Of a stretch of 64,000 nucleotides of DNA, positions 25,017 through 33,566 are shown one piece after another. The DNA is taken from NCBI GenBank assembly GCA_944325685.1, contig CALVBC010000029.1:1-64000 (forward strand), given 5' to 3'. The DNA is from an uncultured Erysipelotrichaceae bacterium (lineage in GTDB: Bacteria; Bacillota_I; Bacilli_A; Erysipelotrichales; Erysipelotrichaceae). A program made the translations under genes and the position numbers. The stretch's first letter is position 1; each line of letters begins with the position of its first letter. Under the pieces are notes generated by a model. It saw only the letters and a list, made by a program, of their open reading frames with translations, ran no database searches and had not been told where the DNA came from.

Positions 25017-25622
25017 TTTGATGACACCAAATAAGATCAGATCCATGATATCGTTGGTATCCTTGAAAAGGGAAGTAAGATCAAGCTCTTCTTCACGGTA
25101 CCGCTCTAATATCGTCCTGAATAAGGTGGCGATCGTCTCTAAGTAGCGCATGATCTCATCGTGATCCTTGTTTTCTCTTAGTTGGATCTTTTTGATCAAG
25201 CTGCTGAAGAAATCGTGATTTAGCTCTTTTAAGGGCTGATGGGCTGACTGGATCTTATCTTTGATATTTTCAGGTGTATGCAACATCGCAACTTCAAAGA
25301 CCTTCTTTTCTAAAGGATGATCTTTAAAATACTCTTCTCTAAACATCAGATAATCACTGATCGCTTTTTTGATGTCGCTTTTATCAATGGTTACGATCTT
25401 TTCTTCGATCGCTTTTTTTATATCATCGAAGACCCTTTGGACACATACTAAGAATAGATCATCTTTATTGGCGTAGTAGTGATATATCATCCCTTTAGAG
25501 ATGCCGTGTTTATGACATATCATCTCGATCGATGTTGCCTCATAGCCATTAGCGCCAAATTCACTAAGGGCGGCTTGATAGATCAGTTCTTTACTGCGCG
25601 TGACACGTTCGGCTTGCTTCAT
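25011..25622 (-). CDS. TetR-family regulator
   Basis: 203 residues. The N-terminal helix-turn-helix is standard: SKELIYQAALSEFGANGYEA, then SIEMICHKHGISKGMIYHYY and NKDDLF. The C-terminal domain (about 65-203) is helical, rich in Lys and Glu, and would bind the inducer. GGAGGAG precedes the start, which lies inside the end of the antiporter gene (32-base overlap), so both are one operon. The TATAGAC...GTCTATA palindromes before the antiporter are its likely binding sites. Confidence 0.9.
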   Translation of the reverse strand: MKQAERVTRSKELIYQAALSEFGANGYEATSIEMICHKHGISKGMIYHYYANKDDLFLVCVQRVFDDIKKAIEEKIVTIDKSDIKKAISDYLMFREEYFKDHPLEKKVFEVAMLHTPENIKDKIQSAHQPLKELNHDFFSSLIKKIQLRENKDHDEIMRYLETIATLFRTILERYREEELDLTSLFKDTNDIMDLILFGVIKQ

Positions 25623-26853
25623 GCTCCTCCTCTGCTTTGTTTAATTCACCTGCCCAGGCAAAGCCTTGCCTTGCCAAGAAGACGGCGATGATCTCATTGA
25701 TGACCGCTGCAGCAGCGATCGTTCCTTGGATTATTTTAGCACATTCTGGCGCTGGTCCTTCTAATATCGATACCGCGATACCGGTGAAGACTAAGGAGAC
25801 ACCAGAGTGAGGTAATAGGGTGAAGCCAAGATACTTCTTGACGGTATCTGGGGCATGGGTGATGGAAGCACCAAAGTAAGAACCGAGATATTTACCGATC
25901 GCCCGAGCGACGATATAGATGACAGTGTATAAGCCAGCACCGAAGATGAGATGATAGTCAAGTGGTGCAGCTAAGTTTAAGATGACGACCATCATCGCGA
26001 CACCGACTAGTGGTTGACTGAAGTTTGTGATATAGTCGAGCTTCTCTTTTTCGATCATATTAACGATCGCTGTCGTATAAGACATACCGATAAGCATGAA
26101 GTTGAGGATATGGGTACCCAATTGTCCATTGACGACAAAACCAATCGAAGCTGATACGAGTAAGCCAATGAAGAAAGTAATTAGGCTTGTATTATTTGAA
26201 TTTATCTTTTTGATGATAAGCGCAAAGATCAGACCGATGATGACACCGATGATGACCGGTGTAAACACAAGCAAGATGATCAAGAAGACCGGGATATCAG
26301 CTGTTGAGATATGAGGTGAGACAAAGGCGATGACGATAAAGAAGACTAAAGCACCAGCTAGATCATCTAAGGCAGCCATTGGGATCAAGGTCCTAGTCAC
26401 TGGACCATCGGTCTTTAAACTGGTGACCACTGATAAAGATGGGGCGGGTGCTGTCGCAAGGGCGATACCACCAAAGATAAAGGCAAGATATACAGGGATA
26501 TCAGTCAAATAGAAGATGACGCCAAAGACAAGACTGACGACGATAAAGGTCCCGACGGATTCAGTGATCGTCGTGATGAGGATCGAAGATCCTGACTTCT
26601 TCATTTGGCTGAAGATCATCTCACTACCGATCATAAGACCAAATAGACATTCACACAGGCTTTCAACAGTCGTAAACCAAGTGGCATCTAATATATCACT
26701 ACTTAATAGGTCTAAGGCATGTGGGCCGATGATGATACCGGTGATGAGCCAACCTAAGATCGCTGGTAGTTTTAATTTGCTGATGAGCTTACCAGCAAAG
26801 TAAGCGATGATGATCGCTATTAGTAAACGCAAGATATCGATCAATAATTCCAT
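25591..26853 (-). CDS. CPA2-family cation/proton antiporter
   Basis: 420 residues, about 12 membrane helices. LPAILGWLITGIIIGPHAL (about 30-48) and GGIALATAPAPSL (about 128-140) are typical of the monovalent cation:proton antiporter-2 family (NapA/KefB/GerN relatives), with the conserved Asp pair region at AALDDLAGALVFF (about 160-172). It exchanges Na+ or K+ for protons across the cell membrane. No C-terminal TrkA-N domain is attached. It is the first gene of an operon with a TetR regulator. Confidence 0.88.
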   Translation of the reverse strand: MELLIDILRLLIAIIIAYFAGKLISKLKLPAILGWLITGIIIGPHALDLLSSDILDATWFTTVESLCECLFGLMIGSEMIFSQMKKSGSSILITTITESVGTFIVVSLVFGVIFYLTDIPVYLAFIFGGIALATAPAPSLSVVTSLKTDGPVTRTLIPMAALDDLAGALVFFIVIAFVSPHISTADIPVFLIILLVFTPVIIGVIIGLIFALIIKKINSNNTSLITFFIGLLVSASIGFVVNGQLGTHILNFMLIGMSYTTAIVNMIEKEKLDYITNFSQPLVGVAMMVVILNLAAPLDYHLIFGAGLYTVIYIVARAIGKYLGSYFGASITHAPDTVKKYLGFTLLPHSGVSLVFTGIAVSILEGPAPECAKIIQGTIAAAAVINEIIAVFLARQGFAWAGELNKAEEEHEASRTCHAQ

Positions 26854-26868
26854 ACTATTTACTCCAAA

Positions 26869-26923
26869 TATAGACGATATCGTCTATAACTGTATTGTAA
26901 TACTAATAGACTGATTCGTCTAT
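26869..26923 (-). promoter_or_regulatory. TetR-type operator, TAGAC/GTCTA palindromes
   Basis: TATAGACGATATCGTCTATA (26869-26888) is a perfect 20-base palindrome, and ATAGAC-N6-GTCTAT (26906-26923) repeats the same half-sites with different centre bases. The two sites lie 16 and 53 bases before the antiporter start and should bind the co-transcribed TetR protein. Confidence 0.72.
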
Positions 26924-26986
26924 ATTTAATTTAAAGTTTGTGATAACTTTTTAAAGTTTTATAATAGATGTATATAAGGGGGATAT

Positions 26987-27301
26987 ATGCAAAAGGCGAT
27001 CAAAAAGATCATAGCGTTTAATGAGGAGCGCGATTGGGATCAATTCCATTCACCATCTAATCTTGCCAAGTCGATCGCGATCGAGGCAGGTGAATTATTA
27101 GAGTGCTTTCAATGGGATGACGACTACGATAAAGACAAGGTACTAGATGAATTAGCGGATGTCATGAATTACTGTATCCAATTAGCGCTAAAACTCGATG
27201 TCGATATCGAAGAGGTCATCTTAAATAAGATCGAAAAGAACGAACTTAAATACCCAGTTGATAAAGCGAAGGGTACAAGTAAGAAATATACTGAATTATG
27301 A
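26987..27301 (+). CDS. MazG-like nucleotide pyrophosphohydrolase
   Basis: 104 residues with GGGGG 8 bases before the ATG. The all-alpha NTP pyrophosphatase metal ligands are visible: SIAIEAGELLECFQW (ExxE, about 30-44) and LDELADVMNYC (ExxD, about 60-70). This group hydrolyses (d)NTPs to the monophosphate and pyrophosphate. The stop overlaps the start of the DUF2075 gene as ATGA, so both products are made together. Confidence 0.9.
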   Translation: MQKAIKKIIAFNEERDWDQFHSPSNLAKSIAIEAGELLECFQWDDDYDKDKVLDELADVMNYCIQLALKLDVDIEEVILNKIEKNELKYPVDKAKGTSKKYTEL

Positions 27302-29175
27302 TCGTATATCAAAAGACCAAAGATGAATTCATAAATGATGTCCGTAATAATATCATCGAATTTGAAGTCGATGAAAAGGTAAGGACGATCCTGCATAAAA
27401 AGACCCCGCAGAGCGAGTTTTCAGCGTGGCGTAATTCAATGCTTTATATGCGCAATGTCCTAGATGATGAAAGGATACCAAGTGATGTCAAAGTAGCGAT
27501 CGAATATCGCTTGCCGATGTCAAACAAACGCGTCGACATCATCATCTCAGGCAAAGATGAAGATGAGAAGGATAATGCCGTCATCATCGAACTAAAACAA
27601 TGGCAAAAAGTCGAAAAGGTCGATACGAAAGATGCGATCGTCAAGACGGTCTTAGGGCATGGCTATCACGAGACCACCCATCCATCCTATCAAGCATGGT
27701 CATATGCTAGGCTTTTATATGACTACAACGAAGATATAAGAAGACATGATATCAAGCTTGAGCCATGCGCTTATCTACATAACTACATCTTAGATGATGA
27801 CGACGATCTTTTAGCACCGTGTTATCGATATTATGTCGATAGAGCACCGGTCTTTACGCGCTTTGATACCCAAAAATTAGCTGACTTTATCGCCAAATAC
27901 ATCAAAAAGGGCAATGCGGATGTCTTATATCATATCGAAAACGGTAAGATCTTACCTAGTAAGTCCTTACAAGACAGTATGGCATCACTACTAAAGGGCA
28001 ATAAGGAATTCACGCTCATCGATGATCAAAAGGTCATCTATGAAAAGGCGATAGTGATCGCAACAGATGTAAGTGAAGACAAAAAGGTCTATATCATCCA
28101 CGGTGGTCCTGGAACAGGCAAAAGCGTCTTAGCGATCAATCTTTTAGTAGCGATCTTAAATAAAGGTCTAAATACCATCTATGTAACTAAAAACCAAGCG
28201 CCTAGAGAGGTCTATCGTAAAAAACTGACTAATGGCAAATATCGTAAAGCCTATGTCGATAATCTCTTTAAGGGATCAGGTTCATTTTATGATGCGGATG
28301 ATGATACCTTTGATTGTATCATCACCGATGAAGCACATCGATTAAATGAAAAGTCAGGCTTATTTAAAAACCTCGGTGAAAACCAAGTCAAAGAGATCAT
28401 CAAGGCCGCTAAGACCAGTATCTTCTTTATCGATGACCATCAACAGGTAACGACCGGCGATATCGGTAGTACCGATGAGATAAAAAGGTGGGCTAGATAT
28501 CATCATGCCAAGGTATATGAAGATACTTTATCATCACAATTTAGATGCAGTGGTAGTGATTCATATCTATCATGGCTCGATAATGTCTTAGAGATAAATG
28601 ATCAAGGGATAGCTGATTTTGATCATGACTATGATATCCGGATCTTTGATACACCGGAAGAAGTACGTGATATCATCTATCAAAAGAACACCATCAACAA
28701 TAAGTCCCGAATGGTGGCAGGATACTGTTGGGAGTGGATAAGCGAGGGTAAAAACGATCCTAGTGTCTATGATATCGTCATCGACGACTTTAAGGCATCT
28801 TGGAACTTAGGATCGACCAATACCTGGGCGATCGATGATGATTCCATCAAGGAGATCGGTTGTATCCATACTGCCCAAGGTCTTGAATTTGACTATGTTG
28901 GGGTCATCATTGGCGAAGACATGCGCTATGAAGATGGTCATATCGTGACTGACTTCTTTAAAAGAGCTAGGACCGATCAATCGATCAAGGGCTTAAGAGG
29001 TATGTATAGAGAAGATAAAGAAAAAGCTTTGGCACTAGCTGATAAGATCATCAAGAATACCTATCGCACCTTACTTACAAGAGGTATCAAAGGATGTTAT
29101 GTATATTGTGTCGATAAGGGCCTAAGCGACTATCTAAAGGCATGTTTAAAGGATCATTATGATGATATAATCTAG
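27298..29175 (+). CDS. DUF2075 helicase-like protein with nuclease-like N-terminus
   Basis: 625 residues. Residues about 60-105 look like a PD-(D/E)XK nuclease core: KVAIEYRLP...RVDIIISG...VIIELKQW. After it comes a DUF2075 P-loop domain: Walker A GGPGTGKSVLAI (about 268), Walker B CIITDEAHRL (about 340), motif III FFIDDHQQV, and a C-terminal superfamily-1 motif TAQGLEFDYVGVII (about 525) and RGIKGCYVYC. Such proteins are helicase/nuclease-like and often appear in defence or repair contexts. It is translationally coupled to the MazG-like gene; the pair could be a defence module, which is inference. Confidence 0.85.
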   Translation: MIVYQKTKDEFINDVRNNIIEFEVDEKVRTILHKKTPQSEFSAWRNSMLYMRNVLDDERIPSDVKVAIEYRLPMSNKRVDIIISGKDEDEKDNAVIIELKQWQKVEKVDTKDAIVKTVLGHGYHETTHPSYQAWSYARLLYDYNEDIRRHDIKLEPCAYLHNYILDDDDDLLAPCYRYYVDRAPVFTRFDTQKLADFIAKYIKKGNADVLYHIENGKILPSKSLQDSMASLLKGNKEFTLIDDQKVIYEKAIVIATDVSEDKKVYIIHGGPGTGKSVLAINLLVAILNKGLNTIYVTKNQAPREVYRKKLTNGKYRKAYVDNLFKGSGSFYDADDDTFDCIITDEAHRLNEKSGLFKNLGENQVKEIIKAAKTSIFFIDDHQQVTTGDIGSTDEIKRWARYHHAKVYEDTLSSQFRCSGSDSYLSWLDNVLEINDQGIADFDHDYDIRIFDTPEEVRDIIYQKNTINNKSRMVAGYCWEWISEGKNDPSVYDIVIDDFKASWNLGSTNTWAIDDDSIKEIGCIHTAQGLEFDYVGVIIGEDMRYEDGHIVTDFFKRARTDQSIKGLRGMYREDKEKALALADKIIKNTYRTLLTRGIKGCYVYCVDKGLSDYLKACLKDHYDDII

Positions 29176-29239
29176 AATATATCTATTCTTAACATATATT
29201 TAATATTGGATTGCTAATATAGAAAGGGAGGGTATCCAA

Positions 29240-30142
29240 ATGATCGTAGGTGTCATTGATCTTGGCAGTAATACGATAAGATTATCGATCTACAGTTATG
29301 ATGAAAACAGCTTCAAGCTTCTCACCAACAAGAAGACGATGGCTGGCATCATCTCGTATATCGAAAATGGTCGTCTGAATAAGGAAGGCGAAGATAAGAT
29401 CTGTAAGGTCTTGAATTCATATCGTGAGTTATTAGAGAACTTCGATGTGCATGATGTCAGATGCTTTTCGACCGCATCGCTTCGTAATATCACCAATCGC
29501 GATGAGGTCTTAGAGAAGGTATTTAAACGCACTGGTATCAAAGTCGATGTGCTAAGTGGTCAAGAAGAGGCTGATCTTGACTTTATCGGGACAAAGCTCT
29601 TTATCGATATCGGCGATGGGATCGTCATCGATATCGGTGGTGGTAGTACTGAGCTTGTCACCTTTGAAGATGATAAGGTCATCGCTGCTGAATCGATCAA
29701 TATCGGCTCGCTTTCGATGTTCAACAAGCACACGCAAGGTCTGATCCCAACTAAGAAGGAAAGATCAGAGATCCAAGATGATGTCATTGAACATCTCGAC
29801 AAGATCAAAGATCGCTCGATCGTCGATGATAAGCACAAAGTAGCGATCGGAGTCGGTGGTACGATCAGAGCGACCTTGCGCTTGGTCAACGCTTATAAAG
29901 GCCTTGAATTCAAGGAATTCAGCACCGGTGATGTCAGGGAATTATTAGATCAGATCAAAGCCAGCGACAAAGCATCTTTGTCACGGATCTTGAAGATCTG
30001 TCCTGATCGTATCCATACCATCATACCGGGTATGACAGTCCTATATACGATCTTGCGCAAGCTCGATATCAAGATGGTCATCGTTTCGAAATACGGCGTC
30101 AGGGAGGGATACTTATACCACAATATCATCAAAGGAGAATGA
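29240..30142 (+). CDS. ppx: Exopolyphosphatase, Ppx/GppA family
   Basis: 300 residues, the short two-domain form. ASKHA-type motifs are IDLGSNTIRLSIY (phosphate 1), FSTASLRNI, IDIGGGSTELV (phosphate 2) and GVGGTIRATLRL. It removes terminal phosphates from polyphosphate or from pppGpp in the cytosol. It is followed after 3 bases by ppk, giving an operon for making and degrading polyphosphate. An AAGGGAGGG site precedes the ATG. Confidence 0.92.
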   Translation: MIVGVIDLGSNTIRLSIYSYDENSFKLLTNKKTMAGIISYIENGRLNKEGEDKICKVLNSYRELLENFDVHDVRCFSTASLRNITNRDEVLEKVFKRTGIKVDVLSGQEEADLDFIGTKLFIDIGDGIVIDIGGGSTELVTFEDDKVIAAESINIGSLSMFNKHTQGLIPTKKERSEIQDDVIEHLDKIKDRSIVDDKHKVAIGVGGTIRATLRLVNAYKGLEFKEFSTGDVRELLDQIKASDKASLSRILKICPDRIHTIIPGMTVLYTILRKLDIKMVIVSKYGVREGYLYHNIIKGE

Positions 30143-30145
30143 TTT

Positions 30146-32290
30146 ATGGCAGCATATATTTATGACACATCTTATACCCAAAACCGTGAATTATCATGGC
30201 TCAAGTTCAATGGACGTGTCTTAGAAGAAGCACAAGATGATACTAATCCGATCCTAGAGCGTTTTAAGTTCTTAGCGATCGTCACCAGCAATCTCGATGA
30301 GTTCTTTATGATCAGGGTCGGTAGTTTGACTGACCTATCTTTACTAAATCCTAAAAAGCGTGAGAACAAGCAACTTCTAACCGCCAAGGAACAACTAGAT
30401 CTCATCTATGACCGATGCAAAGACCTCGTCTTAAAAAGGGATGCTTGTTTTAAAGAGGTCGAAGAAAAGCTCAAAGAACTTGGGATAAAGCGTCTTTCAT
30501 TTAAAAAGCTCGATAAAGAACAGAAGAAGTTCATCGAAAGTTACTATGCCAATTTCGTTGAACCGATCATCAGTCCACAGATCATCGATCCCCATCATCC
30601 ATTCCCTCATTTAGAGAATAAAGCTCTATATGCGACTTGTATCTTAAAACACAAAAAGACCAAAGCCATGACTTATGGCATCGTCCAAATACCAGCTAAG
30701 CTCAAGCGGATCGTTAAGGTCATCGATGAAACGAGTGCCTATGTCTTAGCCGAAGACCTCATCTTGCATGAACTATCCAAGATCTTCAAACAATATACCA
30801 TCGTCGATAAAGCGCTGATATCCGTCACTAGGAATGCCGATATCGCTTTTGATCATATCGAAGTAGCTGATGAAGACTTCTCTGATTCGATGAAGAAGCT
30901 ATTAAAAAAGCGCAAAAGACTGATGCCTGTCCGTTTAGAAGTAGAAGGCAATACTTCTGATAAACTAGTCGATTATCTTTTAGAACATCTAGATCTCACT
31001 AAAGAGAAGGTCTTCTATAGTGACATGCCTTTAGACTTATCCTATGTCTATTCGATCAAGGATGTATTTAAAGATGTGATCAAAGATAGTTATTACTATA
31101 AGCCTTTTACACCACAGATATCTAAGATGGTCGATCCTGATCGTTCGATGATCGAACAGGTCCTAAAGAAGGATATCTTATTATTCTATCCCTATGAAGC
31201 GATGGATCCATATCTAAAACTGATCAAAGAGGTGGCTTATGACCCGCATGTTTTATCGATCAAGATCACGATATATCGACTAGCTAAAAAAGCTAAGCTC
31301 ATCAAATATTTGTGTGAAGCCGCGGAAAACGGTAAAGAAGTCACGGTCTTGATGGAATTAAGAGCGCGTTTTGATGAAGAAAACAATATCAACTGGGCGG
31401 ATACTTTAGAGGAATCAGGCGTTAGAGTCATGTATGGTTTTGAAAACTACAAGGTCCACTCTAAAGTAACTTCGATCACCAGGCTATATGAAGGCAATCT
31501 TCAGGTCATATCACAGATCGGTACTGGTAACTACAATGAGAATACCGCCAAGATGTATACCGATATATCGCTTATCACCGCTGATGAAAACATCGGTCGT
31601 GATACCATCAAGTTCTTCAACAATATGGCTGTTGGTGAATTAAATGGCACCTATGATGAGCTATGGAATTCACCATTCACCTTAAAGAAGAAGGTCCTAG
31701 AAGCCATTGATCTTGAGATCATGCGCAAGCAGATGGGGGAAAAAGCAGCGATCACGATGAAGCTCAATTCGATCACCGATCGCGAAGTCATCGATCGTCT
31801 AGCTGTTGCCTCAACAGCTGGAGTAAAGGTGCGTCTCATCGTCAGAGGGATCACCTGTATCTTGCCAGGAATTGAAGGAAAGACCGAGAATATCGAGATC
31901 AGTTCGATCGTCGGTCGTTTCTTAGAGCATGCCCGCATCTATATGTTTGGTGAAGGAGATGAAGCCAAGATCTATATCAGCAGTGCTGATATGATGACCA
32001 GGAATACGGAAAAACGCGTTGAGATCGCAGTACTGATCAAAAAGGACTACCTTAAAAAAGCGATCTTAGAATATTTAGATCTACAATTTAGAGATAATGT
32101 CAAAGCGCGTTTAGTCGATAAAAATGGTGATCTATATAAAAAGGATATCAAAGAAGGGGAAGAGCTTATCGATTCACAAGCTTTGATGATGCAAGAAGCG
32201 ATAGCTAATGCCCCAAAGAAAAAGGAAGTCAAAAAGAATGAAAATCCTGGTTTACTAAAGGCGATCAAGGATTTCTTTAGTCGAAAATGA
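30146..32290 (+). CDS. ppk: Polyphosphate kinase 1
   Basis: 714 residues, standard for PPK1. N-terminal YTQNRELSWLKFNGRVLEEA; the phospho-acceptor His is in YKVHSKVTS (about 437) and the second conserved His in FLEHARIYMFGEG (about 593), close to the E. coli positions. RLAKKAKLI and GTGNYNENTA are further motifs. The enzyme reversibly transfers the gamma phosphate of ATP onto a polyphosphate chain. The C-terminal 40 residues are a Lys-rich extension. It is an operon with ppx. A VTC-domain protein, a second possible polyphosphate polymerase, is encoded at 51453. Confidence 0.96.
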   Translation: MAAYIYDTSYTQNRELSWLKFNGRVLEEAQDDTNPILERFKFLAIVTSNLDEFFMIRVGSLTDLSLLNPKKRENKQLLTAKEQLDLIYDRCKDLVLKRDACFKEVEEKLKELGIKRLSFKKLDKEQKKFIESYYANFVEPIISPQIIDPHHPFPHLENKALYATCILKHKKTKAMTYGIVQIPAKLKRIVKVIDETSAYVLAEDLILHELSKIFKQYTIVDKALISVTRNADIAFDHIEVADEDFSDSMKKLLKKRKRLMPVRLEVEGNTSDKLVDYLLEHLDLTKEKVFYSDMPLDLSYVYSIKDVFKDVIKDSYYYKPFTPQISKMVDPDRSMIEQVLKKDILLFYPYEAMDPYLKLIKEVAYDPHVLSIKITIYRLAKKAKLIKYLCEAAENGKEVTVLMELRARFDEENNINWADTLEESGVRVMYGFENYKVHSKVTSITRLYEGNLQVISQIGTGNYNENTAKMYTDISLITADENIGRDTIKFFNNMAVGELNGTYDELWNSPFTLKKKVLEAIDLEIMRKQMGEKAAITMKLNSITDREVIDRLAVASTAGVKVRLIVRGITCILPGIEGKTENIEISSIVGRFLEHARIYMFGEGDEAKIYISSADMMTRNTEKRVEIAVLIKKDYLKKAILEYLDLQFRDNVKARLVDKNGDLYKKDIKEGEELIDSQALMMQEAIANAPKKKEVKKNENPGLLKAIKDFFSRK

Positions 32291-32376
32291 TCGAAAATCA
32301 GTCGATCGAGCGCTTTTTATAATAATAATAATAATGTTAGAATAAAGGCAAGTTGATCACAAATGGAGGAAATTAT

Positions 32377-32541
32377 ATGGGATAATTAGGAGACCTATTT
32401 TCATTTAGTGCCTTTTTCGCTGCAGCAGCCATGCCGGTCATTTCCGTCGGTTTAGCTGTGCTCATAATCGTTGTGATCATCGTGCTTTTGAATTTAAACC
32501 GCATCTTATAGAAAAAGATCGATAATAAAGATACGGAATAG
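32377..32541 (+). pseudogene. Small membrane protein gene with two in-frame stops
   Basis: GGAGGA sits 6 bases before an ATG at 32377. The frame reads M-G, then TAA (codon 3), LGDLFSFSAFFAAAAMPVIS, a hydrophobic run ending NLNRIL, then TAG, KKIDNKDTE and TAG at 32539. The intact ribosome site and the coherent N-segment, membrane helix and charged tail imply that a real gene was here. Two recent stops, read-through, or reinitiation downstream could explain it. The rest of 32291-32631 holds a short TAA repeat (32321-32336) and nothing else I can support. Confidence 0.45.
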
Positions 32542-32631
32542 ATAGTACTACTAGATCACTTCGCTTTACAAAAGACGATCATTCTTTTATCATATAGTCA
32601 TGTTAGTAAAGACTAACAAAGGAGGAAATAT

Positions 32632-32976
32632 ATGATCGTTTATGCTTCAAGGACAGGCAATGTCCAAAGTTTAGTAGATAGCCTTGGTTTAGAGGCTAAA
32701 AATATCAGTGAAGCCGATGGTATCGGTGAGGATTACATCTTGTTCACCTATACCGATGGTGCAGGTGATATCCCATATGAAGTCGATGACTTCTTAGCTA
32801 AAAATAGCAGTCATCTCAAGGGTGTCGTCGCCTCTGGCGACTACGCTTATGGCGATGATAACTTCTGTGCATCCGGTGATAAGATCGCTGAGATGTATGG
32901 TGTACCTTGCCTTTACAAGGTCGAAAATAGCGGTACTGATGAAGACATCGCTAAGCTATTAGACATCCTTAAATAA
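32632..32976 (+). CDS. nrdI: NrdI-like flavodoxin
   Basis: 114 residues with GGAGG before the ATG. VYASRTGNVQSLVDSL is the FMN phosphate loop of NrdI, TYTDGAGDIPYEVDDFL the second loop, and VVASGDYAYGDDNFC the third. NrdI reduces oxygen species to activate the dimanganese NrdF radical centre of class Ib ribonucleotide reductase. Here no nrdE, nrdF or nrdH is adjacent, so it works with genes elsewhere. Confidence 0.88.
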   Translation: MIVYASRTGNVQSLVDSLGLEAKNISEADGIGEDYILFTYTDGAGDIPYEVDDFLAKNSSHLKGVVASGDYAYGDDNFCASGDKIAEMYGVPCLYKVENSGTDEDIAKLLDILK

Positions 32977-32985
32977 CATACCCCT

Positions 32986-33036
32986 AAAAGATCACTCGCA
33001 TACCTTCTTGAACACTTTGATGAGTGATCTTTTTTA
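32986..33036. terminator. Bidirectional terminator between nrdI and lrp
   Basis: AAAAGATCACTC (32986) pairs with GAGTGATCTTTT (33022-33033) around a long loop; T-runs lie at both ends. It overlaps the last bases of the Lrp gene. Confidence 0.75.
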
Positions 33037-33492
33037 TAGTCTGATCCCTTTGATATCCTTGATCCTTGATAGGATGATATCGGTATCGACATTAATAAGG
33101 CCAGGTAGTTTATCGATCGTCATATTGATGAAGTTTTCCATCTCATTATTGTCGCTAGCCACCACATGGACATGGAGCTTAGAGCGACCAGTGACGCGAT
33201 AGATCTGGGTGACGGTATCATTATGGTCTAAGATCTTGATGACTTCTTCAAGCATATCTGGCTTTACTTCGATCGAAAAAAAGCATGAGATCGCCCCACT
33301 TATCATCTGGGGATCGATGATCGTCGTATATCCTTCGATGATGCCTTTTTTCTCTAAAGCTTCGATGCGATTTTTGACAGCGACTCTTGAAATAGCCACC
33401 TCTTTAGCGATATCGGAATAGGACATCCTGGCATTCTTTATCAATAAACTAACGATCTTTTGATCGATCTTATCTAAACCCTCTAAAAACAT
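33034..33492 (-). CDS. Lrp/AsnC-family regulator
   Basis: 152 residues. N-terminal winged helix LDKIDQKIVSLLIKNARMSY then SDIAKEVAISRVAVKNRIEA, and a C-terminal RAM domain (about 70-150) with YRVTGRSKLHVHVVASDN as the ligand-binding loop. Lrp proteins bind amino acids and assemble as octamers. It is divergent from the MATE gene with a 74-base gap that holds TATAAT (33534-33539) and repeated ATTACAAA-like motifs, so it may control that pump and itself. Confidence 0.9.
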   Translation of the reverse strand: MFLEGLDKIDQKIVSLLIKNARMSYSDIAKEVAISRVAVKNRIEALEKKGIIEGYTTIIDPQMISGAISCFFSIEVKPDMLEEVIKILDHNDTVTQIYRVTGRSKLHVHVVASDNNEMENFINMTIDKLPGLINVDTDIILSRIKDIKGIRL

Positions 33493-33566
33493 ATTCCTAT
33501 TATAACCTTATTGATTCACCATTACAAAGGGCTTATAATTACAAAAGGTAATATAAATATTACGAA

